The notes under the pieces were generated by a model. That model had not been told where the DNA came from, searched no databases, and was given only the letters and a program-made list of their open reading frames with translations. A DNA stretch of 64,000 nt from Pseudomonadota bacterium. Lineage in GTDB: Bacteria; Pseudomonadota; Alphaproteobacteria; Acetobacterales; Acetobacteraceae. Of this stretch, positions 32,764 through 44,449 are shown in pieces. The position numbers and the translations under genes are program-made. The stretch spans positions 1 to 64,000 of the forward strand of contig JAJZNE010000001.1 of assembly GCA_021847995.1 (NCBI GenBank), written 5' to 3'. Within the stretch, counting starts at the first letter, position 1, and the number at the start of each line of letters is the position of its first letter.

Positions 32764-32774
32764 GGGAGAGAGCG

Positions 32775-33908
32775 ATGAGCGACAGCGACGTGAAGGTGTT
32801 CAAGGGGCTGGTCGGCATCAATGCCGACACCACTGCGGTGTCGAAGGTGATGCCGGAGACCAACAGCCTGACCTACCGCGGCTATGCGGTGCAGGATTTG
32901 GCGGAGCAGTGCAGCTTCGAGGAAGTCGCCTATCTGCTCTGGCACGGCGAGCTTCCCGGCGCCGCGGCGCTGGCCGCCTTCCGCGCCGAGGAGGCGGCGG
33001 CGCGCCCGCTGTCGGACGCGCTGCACCGGGTCATCGCCGAGTTCCCGCGCGGCGGCCATCCGATGGACGCGATCCGCACCGCGGTCAGCTTCATGGGCCA
33101 GGAGGATCCGGAAACCGCCGACAACAGCGAACCGGCGACACGGCGCAAGGCGATGCGCCTGCTGGCGAAGATCCCGACGGCGATTGCCGCCGCCCATCGC
33201 GCGGCAAAGGGGGAAGCGCCGATCGCGCCCGATCCCACGCTCCCGTTTGCCGCCAATTTCTTCCATCTCTGCTTCGGCCGTGTGCCGGCGCCCGCGGTGG
33301 TGAAGGCGTTCGACGTGAGCCTGATCCTCTATGCCGAACACGGGTTCAACGCCTCCACCTTCACCGCGCGCACCGTCACCTCAACCCAGGCCGACCTGCA
33401 CGCGGCGGTGGTGGCGGCGATCGCGGCGCTGAAGGGACCGCTGCACGGCGGCGCCAACGAAGCGGTGATGCACATGCTGAAGGAGATCGGCACCCCCGAA
33501 CGCGCCCGCACCTGGCTCGAGGGCCGCTTCGAACATCGCGCGCTGGTGATGGGCTTCGGCCACCGCGTCTACAAGCACGGCGATTCCCGCGTCCCCACCA
33601 TGACGCGCTATGCCGAGCGGATGGCGGAGGTGGTGGGCGACCGCACCTGGATGGAGATCAGCCGCATCCTGGCCGGCGAGATGCTGAAGCAGAAGAACAT
33701 CCACCCCAACCTCGATTTCCCGACCGGCCCTGCCTACTACCTCATGGGATTCGAGATTCCGATGTTCACGCCGATCTTCGTCGCCTCCCGCATCACCGGC
33801 TGGGCGGCGCATGTGATCGAGCAGGCGGCGGACAACCGGCTGATCCGTCCGCTGTCGGTGTACACCGGTGTGGCACAGCGCCCGGTACCGCCGATCGCCG
33901 CGCGCTGA
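32775..33908 (+). CDS. prpC: 2-Methylcitrate synthase
   Basis: Citrate-synthase-family enzyme of 377 residues condensing propionyl-CoA with oxaloacetate. GLVGINADTTAVSKVMPE at the N-terminus, the catalytic His in GPLHGGANEAVM (about residue 222) and in GFGHRVYKHGDSR (about 262), and the catalytic Asp in NLDFPTGPAYYLMG (about 314) are all present. The short N-terminus and FPTGPAYYLMGF favour methylcitrate synthase over hexameric citrate synthase; pairing with prpD supports this. It is the last gene before a strong intrinsic terminator. prpB (methylisocitrate lyase) is not in the window. Confidence 0.9.
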   Translation: MSDSDVKVFKGLVGINADTTAVSKVMPETNSLTYRGYAVQDLAEQCSFEEVAYLLWHGELPGAAALAAFRAEEAAARPLSDALHRVIAEFPRGGHPMDAIRTAVSFMGQEDPETADNSEPATRRKAMRLLAKIPTAIAAAHRAAKGEAPIAPDPTLPFAANFFHLCFGRVPAPAVVKAFDVSLILYAEHGFNASTFTARTVTSTQADLHAAVVAAIAALKGPLHGGANEAVMHMLKEIGTPERARTWLEGRFEHRALVMGFGHRVYKHGDSRVPTMTRYAERMAEVVGDRTWMEISRILAGEMLKQKNIHPNLDFPTGPAYYLMGFEIPMFTPIFVASRITGWAAHVIEQAADNRLIRPLSVYTGVAQRPVPPIAAR

Positions 33909-33938
33909 ACGACACGCACCGCGCCGGACGACGATGCG

Positions 33939-33972
33939 GATGCCGCGGCACCATGCCGCGGCATCTTTTTTT
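33939..33972 (+). terminator. Intrinsic terminator of the prpDC operon
   Basis: A perfect 12-bp stem (33939-33950 with 33954-33965) and a 3-base loop is followed by seven T residues (33966-33972). It is 31 bases after the prpC stop, the clearest factor-independent terminator in the window. Confidence 0.93.
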
Positions 33973-34003
33973 CGCCGCGACGGCGTCCGACGTGCAGTTG
34001 TTG

Positions 34004-34033
34004 TTGACAGCGATGCGCGGGAGAGCGGATAGC
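34004..34033 (+). promoter_or_regulatory. Candidate sigma-70 promoter for the H1-like gene
   Basis: A perfect TTGACA at 34004-34009 is followed, 18 bases on, by GATAGC (34028-34033), a weak -10. It is 270 bases upstream of the ATG, in the 330-base gap after the prpC terminator. The rest of this gap shows no gene. Candidate only. Confidence 0.35.
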
Positions 34034-34302
34034 GTCGTTTTGCCTGCACACGCGCGATTCGCGATTCGTCAAGACCGATCGCCGATGCAGGAGCGGGAGA
34101 GTGTTCCGGCCGATGATCAGTGGCCATGTCCGCACGCAGGTCCGGCGCAGCAGGCGCGGAGAGGATGTGCGGCGGGCCGGGCCGGAGGAGCTGGCACGGC
34201 GGCGCGCCAGTTCTTTCATGCACCCGCGCCGCGCGTTGCGAAACCGGCCGCTGCGGTGGCCGTTCGAGTGATCGACCGGGACCATTCACGGCACACAGGG
34301 AG

Positions 34303-34953
34303 ATGCCTGACGTGAACAACGACGACGATACCACCAGGGAAGGCCGGCGCGCGCAGCCGATGGCGATGCGCGCGGGCGCCAGGCGCAGCGGCGGCACCGG
34401 ACGCGCGACGCGCGGTACCGGCACGCGGGCGGCAGGCACGCGGGCGGCAGGCACGCGGGCCGGGGGCACGCGCAAGGCCGCGGCGGCGAAGGGCACGCGC
34501 AAGACCACGCGCACGGCGGCGAAGAAGACCACGACGCGCGCGACCAAGACCGGCACGCGCAAGGCGGCGCCGAAGCGCGCGGCAGCGGCGGCGACCAAGT
34601 CCACCCGCAAGACGGCCGGCGGACGCGGCACAGCGGCACGCGGCACCGGCACGCGCAAGACCACGGCGCGCGCGACCGGCGCCCGCAAGACCGCGGCGAA
34701 GCCTGCTGCGCGCAAGACCGCCGCCAAGACCGCGGCCAAGACCACGACACGCAAGACGGCGGCCAGGACGACCACCCGCAAGACCACGGCAAAGGCCGCC
34801 GGCACCGCGCGCAAGACCACCACCCGCCGCACCGCCGCCGCGCCGAAGATGACGCGCCGTCCGCGCAAGACGCAGATGGAGCCGATGACCGAAAACATGA
34901 CCGCGCCGACCGAGACGACCAGCGACACCACCTCGGCCGAGCATCAGGACTGA
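34303..34953 (+). CDS. Histone H1-like Lys/Arg/Ala/Thr-rich DNA-binding protein
   Basis: Highly basic protein of 216 residues. After an acidic start (MPDVNNDDD), residues 20-180 consist of short repeats such as GTRAA, RKTTA, KTAAK and TTTRKT, similar to the C-terminal tail of histone H1 and to bacterial H1-like proteins; the end becomes neutral to acidic (TTSDTTSAEHQD). It probably binds DNA without sequence preference and compacts the nucleoid. The start at 34303 has AGGGAG immediately upstream; the frame to 34120 was rejected. A tandem DNA repeat lies at 34420-34464. Confidence 0.75.
   Translation: MPDVNNDDDTTREGRRAQPMAMRAGARRSGGTGRATRGTGTRAAGTRAAGTRAGGTRKAAAAKGTRKTTRTAAKKTTTRATKTGTRKAAPKRAAAAATKSTRKTAGGRGTAARGTGTRKTTARATGARKTAAKPAARKTAAKTAAKTTTRKTAARTTTRKTTAKAAGTARKTTTRRTAAAPKMTRRPRKTQMEPMTENMTAPTETTSDTTSAEHQD
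34420..34464 (+). repeat. 15-bp tandem repeat in the H1-like gene
   Basis: Two exact copies of ggcacgcgggcggca (34420-34434, 34435-34449) and a third with changes at its end (34450-34464) encode GTRAA-GTRAA-GTRAG. Such repeats change length easily by slippage, so the copy number may vary among strains. Confidence 0.8.
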
Positions 34954-34993
34954 GAGGGACGCAGGCCCCTCCACCCGCGCATCGCGCCACCTT

Positions 34994-35040
34994 CTCCCGC
35001 AAGCGGGAGCAGAACCCTCTTCCCTTCCGGGGGAAGAGGG
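34994..35040. terminator. Two adjacent hairpins between convergent genes
   Basis: The first hairpin is a perfect 7-bp stem with an AA loop (34994-35009). The second has a perfect 10-bp stem, ccctcttccc with gggaagaggg, and a six-base loop ttccgg (35015-35040). They lie between the 3' ends of the H1-like gene (+) and cobO (-). There is no T-run, so this is either a bidirectional terminator or repetitive extragenic palindromes. The second resembles the palindrome at 9285-9312. Confidence 0.55.
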
Positions 35041-35095
35041 GCGGGTGGCGGAGTGCCAGAATGGCCCACTCCCGCGCGCCTGCGCGGGACGCGCT

Positions 35096-35707
35096 TCAGA
35101 ACTCGATCCCCTGCTGCGCCTTCACCCCGGCAGCGAAGTGGTGCTTCGCCGCTATCATTTCGGTCACCAGGTCGGCCGCCGCGCGCAGGGCCGGCGGCGC
35201 GTTGCGCCCTGTCACCACCACATGCAGCATCGCCGGCCGCGCCGTCAGCGACTGCACCACCTCGTCGAGCGGCAGATAGTCGTAGCGCAGCGCGATGTTC
35301 AGCTCATCGAGGATCAGCAGTGCCAGGCCCGGCGTATGCAGCAGCTCGGTCGCGCGCGTCCAGGCGCGGCGCGCGGCGGCGATGTCGCGGGCACGGTCCT
35401 GCGTCTCCCATGTGAAGCCCTCGCCCATCGTGTGCCAGGTCAGCATCTCGCCGAAGCGCGCCAGGGCCGCCCGCTCGCCGGTGTGCCACGCGCCCTTGAT
35501 GAACTGCACCACGCCGACCGGCCGGCCATGCCCGAGCATGCGCAGCGCGAGGCCGAACGCCGCCGTCGATTTGCCCTTGCCGGGTCCGGTATGGACGATC
35601 AGCAGCCCTTTCTCGATCGTCTTGCCTGCCACTTCGGCATCCTGCACCGCCTTGCGCCGCGCCATCTTCGCCCGGTGGCGTTCGTCCTCCGCAGTGTCGT
35701 CGCTCAT
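35096..35707 (-). CDS. cobO: Cob(I)yrinic acid a,c-diamide adenosyltransferase
   Basis: CobO/CobA-type adenosyltransferase of 203 residues; it transfers the adenosyl group of ATP to reduced corrinoid. The P-loop HTGPGKGKSTAAFG (about residues 39-52), GVVQFIKGAWHTGER, and LDELNIALRYDYLPLDEV confirm the family. The start overlaps the cobU stop as ATGA. The two genes form a leftward operon just upstream of the rightward cobalamin operon. Confidence 0.95.
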   Translation of the reverse strand: MSDDTAEDERHRAKMARRKAVQDAEVAGKTIEKGLLIVHTGPGKGKSTAAFGLALRMLGHGRPVGVVQFIKGAWHTGERAALARFGEMLTWHTMGEGFTWETQDRARDIAAARRAWTRATELLHTPGLALLILDELNIALRYDYLPLDEVVQSLTARPAMLHVVVTGRNAPPALRAAADLVTEMIAAKHHFAAGVKAQQGIEF

Positions 35708-36210
35708 GCTTCATCCTTCACCGTGATCGCCAGTCCCGCGACCATGAACAGCACGCGCCCCGCCCGCGCCGCCAGGGCCTGATGCAGCCGCCCCGCCTCA
35801 TCGCGGAAGGCGCGGGCGAGCGCATTGTCGGGCACGATGCCGAGCCCGACCTCATTGCCGACCAGCACGGTCGGCGCCCGGCGCGCGGCCAACGCCGCGA
35901 GCAGCGCGGTGCGCGAGGCGGCCACGTCGCCGCCCGTCAGCATGACGTTCGAAAGCCACAGCGTCAGGCAATCGACCAGCACCGGTGCGTCGCCGGCATC
36001 GCCCAGCGCCGCGGGCAGGTCGCGCGGCGCTTCGGCCGTACGCCAGCCCGCGCCGCGCGCGGCGCGATGGGCCGCTATGCGTGCCGCCATCTCGGCATCG
36101 CCCGCGGTCGCCGTCGCGACATAGACCCAGGGCGGCGGCAGCGCCGTCACCAGCGCCTCCGCCTGCCGGCTCTTGCCGGAACGCGCGCCGCCGAGAATGA
36201 GCGTGAACAC
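35704..36210 (-). CDS. cobU: Adenosylcobinamide kinase / guanylyltransferase
   Basis: CobU/CobP of 168 residues that phosphorylates adenosylcobinamide and then adds GMP, in the nucleotide-loop assembly. The P-loop LILGGARSGKSRQAE begins at residue 4, VDCLTLWLSN is mid-protein, and GNEVGLGIVPDNALARAFRD is the late signature. A GTG at 36210 was chosen as start because AAGGGG lies eight bases upstream; the frame to 36552 would run through the riboswitch. Its ribosome site overlaps the putative promoter of the divergent operon. Confidence 0.93.
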   Translation of the reverse strand: MFTLILGGARSGKSRQAEALVTALPPPWVYVATATAGDAEMAARIAAHRAARGAGWRTAEAPRDLPAALGDAGDAPVLVDCLTLWLSNVMLTGGDVAASRTALLAALAARRAPTVLVGNEVGLGIVPDNALARAFRDEAGRLHQALAARAGRVLFMVAGLAITVKDEA

Positions 36211-36224
36211 CAGCCGATCCCCTT

Positions 36225-36254
36225 TTGACGCGGCGCCCCGGGCAGGCTTAATAG
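36225..36254 (+). promoter_or_regulatory. Candidate promoter of the riboswitch-controlled cob operon
   Basis: TTGACG (36225-36230) followed after 18 bases by TAATAG (36249-36254) would start transcription at about 36260, right where the riboswitch begins. The position supports it more than the -10 does. The -35 abuts the leader of the divergent cobU gene. Confidence 0.5.
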
Positions 36255-36256
36255 AG

Positions 36257-36441
36257 ATGTTCCGACGGTCCCTCCAGCAATGGAGGGTGAAATGGGAACG
36301 CGGTGCGGGGCCGGTCGCCCCCATGCCGCGGCTGCCCCCGCAACTGTAGGCGGAGAGCGGCCCGTCACCTGGCCACTGGGCGCATCTGCCCGGGAAGGCC
36401 GACGGGCTGCGCCGGATCCGCGAGCCAGGAGACCTGCCTTC
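36257..36441 (+). ncRNA. Cobalamin riboswitch
   Basis: The aptamer's conserved blocks occur in order: the first stem region with ggtgaaatgggaa (about 36285-36298), the core gctgcccccgcaactgt (36331-36347), ccactgg (36373-36379), gggaaggc (36392-36399) and the closing gccaggagacctgcc (36424-36438), all typical of the AdoCbl riboswitch. It is on the + strand ahead of DUF1636-cobW-cobN. A hairpin at 36454-36481 (10 pairs, one mismatch) lies between aptamer and start codon and could be the expression platform. High adenosylcobalamin should reduce expression. No second riboswitch was seen for cobU-cobO. Confidence 0.95.
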
Positions 36442-36542
36442 GGAACCCAACAGCGCCACCGGGCGGGGTGCCCCGGCGGCGTGCGGCGCGGCGACGCGTT
36501 CCGGTCGCACCCGACTGTCGTTGGTTCCGTCGGGGGCAATTG

Positions 36543-36911
36543 ATGTCCGCACCGCGCCTGCATGTCTGCATCACCTGTCGCGCCGGTCGCACGCCGGCGC
36601 CGGAGGAGGCGCCGCAGGGCGCGCAACTGCACGCCGCCCTTGCCGCACGGCTCGGCGATGCCGCCGCACCGCGCCTCGCGCCGGTGGCCTGCCTCGCCAA
36701 CTGCGACCGCGGCTGTTCCGCTGCGCTCAGCGCCGCCGGCAAATGGACCTATCTGCTGGGCGGCCTCGTGCCTGCACAGGCGGACGATCTGCTGACCTAT
36801 GCGGCGCTCTATGCCGCCTCCGCCACCGGCACCGTGCTGCCTTCCCGCCGTCCCGCCTCGCTCGGCCGCGCGGTGCTCGCCCGCATTCCTGCTCCGGAGC
36901 TGCTCGCATGA
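36543..36911 (+). CDS. DUF1636 metal-binding (ferredoxin-like) protein, cobalamin operon
   Basis: Small protein of 122 residues; cysteines in HVCITCRAG (about residues 8-11) and in ACLANCDRGCSAAL (about 50-60) match the four-cysteine pattern of thioredoxin-like [2Fe-2S] ferredoxins (DUF1636). It is the first gene under the cobalamin riboswitch and its stop overlaps the cobW start (ATGA). An electron-transfer or metal role in corrin-ring synthesis is likely from context but has not been shown to my knowledge. Confidence 0.85.
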   Translation: MSAPRLHVCITCRAGRTPAPEEAPQGAQLHAALAARLGDAAAPRLAPVACLANCDRGCSAALSAAGKWTYLLGGLVPAQADDLLTYAALYAASATGTVLPSRRPASLGRAVLARIPAPELLA

Positions 36912-37936
36912 CGCATGACCGCGTGCCCGCCACCGTCATCACCGGCTTCCTCGGCGCCGGCAAGACGACGCTGCTGCGCCATGTCCTCGAATCCGCCGGC
37001 GGACGGCGGATCGCCGTCATCGTCAACGAATTCGGCGCCGTCGGCATCGATCGGGAGACGCTGCGCGCCTGCTTCATTCCGGGCTGTGCCGACGCCGACA
37101 TCGTGGAACTGGCCAATGGCTGCCTGTGCTGCACCGTGGCCGATGATTTCGTCCCGACGCTCACCGCCCTGCTCGATCGTCCCGATCCGCCGACGCACAT
37201 CCTGATCGAGACCTCCGGCCTCGCGCTGCCCAAGCCGTTGCTGAAGGCGTTTGCCTGGCCGTCGGTGCGCTCGCGCGTCACCGTCGATGGCGTGATCGCC
37301 GTGGTCGATGCCCCCGCCGTCGCCGCCGGCCGCTTCGCCGACGATCCCGCCGCCGTCGCCGCGCAGCAGCGCGCCGACACCGCGATCGACCACGACAACC
37401 CGCTCGCCGAAGTGTTCGACGATCAGGTCAACGCCGCCGACCTGATCGTGCTGAACAAGACCGACCTGCTGGCCGATGGCGGCGCCGCGGTTGCCGCCGC
37501 GATCGCCGCCCGCCTGCCGCATGCGCGCATCCTGCCGGCCTGCGAGGGCAGGATCGATCCCGCGGTGCTGCTCGGCCTAGCTGCGGCGGCGGAGGACGAT
37601 CTGGCGGCGCGGCCTTCGCATCACGACGCGCTCGATGGCGCGCATGAGCATGATGATTTCGAAAGCTTCGTCGTCGATCTGCCGGAGATCGGCGACCCGG
37701 CATCGCTGCTGGTGCGCCTGCGGCAGGCGGCCGGCTTCGCCGGCGTGCTGCGCATCAAGGGGTTCGCCGCCGTGCATGGCAAGAGCATGCGGCTCGCCGT
37801 GCAGGGTGTCGGCACGCGCTTCCGCCAGCACTACGACCGTCCCTGGCCGGCGGAAGGCCCGCGCGCGGGGCATATGGTGGTGATCGGACAGACCGGCCTC
37901 GACCGGGCCGGCATCACGCGGGCCCTCCTGGGCTGA
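36908..37936 (+). CDS. cobW: CobW GTPase, cobalamin-associated metallochaperone
   Basis: G3E GTPase of 342 residues. Walker A ITGFLGAGKTTLL is at about residue 11, the metal-binding CLCC at about 75, the G motif IETSGLALP at about 100, and NKTD at about 185; a His-rich stretch (SHHDALDGAHEHDD) precedes the C-terminal CobW domain. CobW is thought to deliver cobalt for insertion by CobNST. It sits directly before cobN with a four-base gap, as in many alphaproteobacterial cob operons. Confidence 0.94.
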   Translation: MTHDRVPATVITGFLGAGKTTLLRHVLESAGGRRIAVIVNEFGAVGIDRETLRACFIPGCADADIVELANGCLCCTVADDFVPTLTALLDRPDPPTHILIETSGLALPKPLLKAFAWPSVRSRVTVDGVIAVVDAPAVAAGRFADDPAAVAAQQRADTAIDHDNPLAEVFDDQVNAADLIVLNKTDLLADGGAAVAAAIAARLPHARILPACEGRIDPAVLLGLAAAAEDDLAARPSHHDALDGAHEHDDFESFVVDLPEIGDPASLLVRLRQAAGFAGVLRIKGFAAVHGKSMRLAVQGVGTRFRQHYDRPWPAEGPRAGHMVVIGQTGLDRAGITRALLG

Positions 37937-37940
37937 GCCG

Positions 37941-41254
<3,314 letters not shown>

Positions 41255-41255
<1 letters not shown>

Positions 41256-42349
41256 TGCGCCGCGGCTGGTGCCCGACCGTGTTCGCGCCGATGCCGTCGG
41301 GCGATGGGCTGCTGGTCCGCGTGAAGCCGCCGCTCGGCCGGCTGCTTGCGGTGCAGGCGCGCGCGCTGGCGGCGGCGGCGGCGCGGGACGGCAATGGCGT
41401 GCTGGAGTTGACCGGCCGCGCCAACCTCCAGATCCGCGGGCTGACGGCGGCGAGCGCCGAACGCTTCGCACGGGCGATGGTCGGGGCCGGCCTGGCATCG
41501 CCCGACCCGGCCGCCGAACGCCGGCGCACCGTTGCCGTCGCGCCGCTCGCGGATGCGGCCTCGCTCGACGTCGCCGCGTCGCTCGAGGACGCGCTCACGC
41601 AGGATGATGCGCTCGCGGCGCTGCCGGCGAAATTCGGCTTCGCGGTGGCGCTGTCCGGCATCGCGGCCGATGTACGGCTCTATCCGTCGGGCGAATTCTG
41701 GGCGGTGTGGCCGGACGGCGCGGGCATTGCGGCGGCGACCCGGGCGCCGGTGCGCGCGGCGCTCGGTCTGGCGCATGCCTTCCTTGCCGTGGCACCGGGT
41801 GCTGCGCGCATGCACGATGCCGACGCCGACGCTCTGTTTGCCGCCGCCGGGCTGCGTCCCGCCCTGCCGGCACCGCTCCCGCTGCGGCCCCGCATCATCG
41901 GGCAACTGCCGGGCGGCTTCGGCGTCGGGCTGCCGTTCGGGGCGGTGGACGCGGCAACGCTCGATCGTCTCGCGGCCTGCGGCACGCTGCATGTCACGCC
42001 CTGGCGCGCGTTCCTTGTCGCGGCAGCGACGGCGGTCCCGCCTGACCCGGCGCTCATCCTCGACCCCGCCGACCCGCGGCGTGCGCTCACCGCCTGTCCC
42101 GGCCGGCCTGCCTGTGCCGCGGCAGCGGCCGATGTCCGCGCCGACGCCCTGGCGCTGGCCCGGCGGTTCCCCGGCCGCGCGCTGCATCTCTCCGGCTGCG
42201 CCAAGGGCTGCGCCGATCCGCGTCCGGCACCGCTCACGCTGGTCGCCGGCGCCGACGGCTATGCCCTGGTGCGCAACGGCACCGCCGCCGACCCGCCCGT
42301 CGCGCGCGGGCTTTCGCTCGGGCAGATCGCTGCCATGATCGCGGCATGA
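41255..42349 (+). CDS. cobG: Precorrin-3B synthase
   Basis: Monooxygenase of 364 residues making precorrin-3B in the oxygen-dependent pathway. It has the sulfite/nitrite-reductase-like fold: [17 protein letters not shown] at the N-terminus, [13 protein letters not shown] (about residue 50), and four cysteines [12 protein letters not shown] and [10 protein letters not shown] (about 285-320) that bind the [4Fe-4S] cluster. Its presence shows the aerobic route. It is coupled to cobN upstream and cobH downstream by overlaps. Confidence 0.93.
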
Positions 42350-42981
42350 CGTACGACTATCTCCGCGACGGCGCCGCGATCTACGCGCGTTCCTTTGCCA
42401 TCATCCGTGCCGAGGCCGATCTCGCCCGCTTCACGGCGGCCGAGGCGCGCATCGCCGTGCGCGTGATCCATGCCAGCGGGCGGGTCGAGGTGGCACGCGA
42501 CCTGCATTTCGGCGCCGGCTTCGCGGTGGCGGCGCGTGCCGCCCTGCTGGCCGGCGCGCCGGTGCTGTGCGATGCCGCGATGGTCGCGCACGGCATCACC
42601 CGCGCCCGCCTGCCGGCGGCCAACGAGGTGGTCTGCACCCTGCACGACCCCGCCGTGGCCACCCTGGCGCGCCGTCTCGGCACCACGCGCTCGGCCGCTG
42701 CGCTCGATCTGTGGGGCGCGCGGCTCGGTGGCGCGGTGGTCGCGATCGGCAATGCGCCGACCGCACTGTTCCGCCTGCTCGAATTGCTGGACGGCGGCGC
42801 GCCCTGGCCGGCGGCCGTGATCGGCATGCCGGTCGGCTTCGTGGGCGCGGCTGAATCGAAACAGGCGCTGGCAGCCTGGCGGGGCGGGGCGCTGGCGCAC
42901 GCGATCGTCGCCGGCCGGCAGGGCGGCAGCGCGATGGCCGCCGCCACCGTCAACGCGCTCGCCCGTGAGGAGGAAGCATGA
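42346..42981 (+). CDS. cobH: Precorrin-8X methylmutase
   Basis: Enzyme of 211 residues that migrates the C-11 methyl to C-12 to form hydrogenobyrinate. The catalytic histidine is in [12 protein letters not shown] (about residue 45); [25 protein letters not shown] and [13 protein letters not shown] follow in the family order. The start overlaps the cobG stop; the stop overlaps the cobI start. Confidence 0.94.
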   Translation: MTYDYLRDGAAIYARSFAIIRAEADLARFTAAEARIAVRVIHASGRVEVARDLHFGAGFAVAARAALLAGAPVLCDAAMVAHGITRARLPAANEVVCTLHDPAVATLARRLGTTRSAAALDLWGARLGGAVVAIGNAPTALFRLLELLDGGAPWPAAVIGMPVGFVGAAESKQALAAWRGGALAHAIVAGRQGGSAMAAATVNALAREEEA

Positions 42982-43700
42982 GCGGGCGGCTCGCCATTCT
43001 CGGCATGGGACCAGGTGACCCCGAATTGCTGACGGTGAAGGCGGCGCGACTGCTGGCGGCTGCCCCGGTGGTGGCGTTCTTTGCCAAGCGCGGGCAGCAG
43101 GGGCATGCGCGCCGCATCGCCGAGGGGCTGCTGCCGCCCGGCTGCGAGGAGCTGCGCTTCGAATATCCCTTCACGACGGAGCGGGCGCCGGATGATCCGG
43201 TCTATGAATCCGCGCTCGCCGCCTGCTACGACCGGGCGGCGGCGGCACTGGCGGCGCGGCTGGTGGCGGGGCGGGATGTCGCGCTGCTCTGCGAAGGCGA
43301 TCCGCTTTTCTTTGGCTCGGCGATGTATCTGTTCGACCGCCTCGCGCCGCATTATCCGACCGTCGTCATCCCCGGGGTCACCGGCATGAGCGCCTGCTGG
43401 ACGGCGGCGGCCGCGCCGATCGCGCACGGCGATGACGTGCTGACGGTGCTGCCCGGCACGCTTGACGAGGCCGCGCTGGCCGGGCGGCTGGCGGCCTGCG
43501 ATGCCGCCGTGATCATGAAAGTCGGCCGCAACCTGCCGAAAATCCGCGCCGCCCTCGGCCGCGCCGGGCTGCTCGCGCGCGCCATCTATGTCGAGCGCGG
43601 CGCCATGCCGGGCGAGCGTGTCGCGCCGCTCGCCGAAGTGTGGGAGGCCGCGCCCTATTTCTCGCTGGTGCTGGTTCCCGGCCGGCAGCGCCGGCGATGA
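42978..43700 (+). CDS. cobI: Precorrin-2 C20-methyltransferase
   Basis: Tetrapyrrole methylase of 240 residues that methylates C-20 of precorrin-2. The N-terminal [19 protein letters not shown] binds the substrate; [18 protein letters not shown] (about residue 100) and [12 protein letters not shown] are the C-20 type signatures, with FGSAMY separating it from C-17 methylases. Coupled to cobH and cobJ by four-base overlaps. Confidence 0.92.
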   Translation: MSGRLAILGMGPGDPELLTVKAARLLAAAPVVAFFAKRGQQGHARRIAEGLLPPGCEELRFEYPFTTERAPDDPVYESALAACYDRAAAALAARLVAGRDVALLCEGDPLFFGSAMYLFDRLAPHYPTVVIPGVTGMSACWTAAAAPIAHGDDVLTVLPGTLDEAALAGRLAACDAAVIMKVGRNLPKIRAALGRAGLLARAIYVERGAMPGERVAPLAEVWEAAPYFSLVLVPGRQRRR

Positions 43701-44449
43701 GCGGGCGGCTTGCCGTGATCGGCCTCGGCCCCGGCGACCCGGCCCTGCTGACGCCGCAGGCCGCGGCGTCGCTGGCGGCGGCGACGGAGGTGTTCGGTTA
43801 TGGCCGCTATCTCGCGCGCATCCCGCCGCGTGCCGGGCAGCGCCGCCATCCCTCCGATAACCGGGAGGAGGATGCACGCGCCCGCGCGGCGCTGGCGCTG
43901 GCCGAAACCGGCGCCGCGGTCGCCATCGTCTCGGGCGGCGATGCCGGAGTGTTCGGCATGGCGGCCGCGGTGTTCGAGGCGATCGAATTCGGTCCGCCCG
44001 CCTGGCACGCGCTGGAGGTCGAGGTGATCCCCGGCATCTCGGCGCTGCTCGCCGTGGCGGCGCGGCTGGGTGCGCCGCTCGGCCATGATTTCTGCGCCAT
44101 CTCGCTGTCCGACAACCTCAAGCCTTGGACGACGGTGACGCGCCGCCTGATCGCGGCGGCCGGGGCGGGGTTCGTGATCGCACTCTACAATCCTGCGTCC
44201 CGCGCGCGGCCGTGGCAGCTCGGCGCGGCCCTGGCGCTGCTGCGCGCCTGTCTGCCGGGGACCACCCCTGTCGTGTTCGCGACCGCGGTGACGCGGCCGG
44301 ACGAACGCATCGCGCTGGCGACGCTCGCGACCGCCGATGCGGCGCTTGCCGACATGCGCACGCTGGTGCTGATCGGCAGCGAGGCGACGCGCCGCATCGA
44401 GCGCCCGGCCGGTACGCCGTGGCTCTACACCCCCCGCCACGCGCCATGA
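43697..44449 (+). CDS. cobJ: Precorrin-3B C17-methyltransferase
   Basis: Methylates C-17 of precorrin-3B with ring contraction. In 250 residues it shows VIGLGPGDPALLTPQA, VFGYGRYLARI, SGGDAGVFGMAAAVFE (about residue 80), VIPGISALLAVAARLGAPLGHD and LYNPASRARPWQL, the CobJ-specific set. The start at 43697 overlaps the cobI stop as ATGA. Its end overlaps the end of the opposite-strand cobK by 25 bases. Confidence 0.93.
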   Translation: MSGRLAVIGLGPGDPALLTPQAAASLAAATEVFGYGRYLARIPPRAGQRRHPSDNREEDARARAALALAETGAAVAIVSGGDAGVFGMAAAVFEAIEFGPPAWHALEVEVIPGISALLAVAARLGAPLGHDFCAISLSDNLKPWTTVTRRLIAAAGAGFVIALYNPASRARPWQLGAALALLRACLPGTTPVVFATAVTRPDERIALATLATADAALADMRTLVLIGSEATRRIERPAGTPWLYTPRHAP

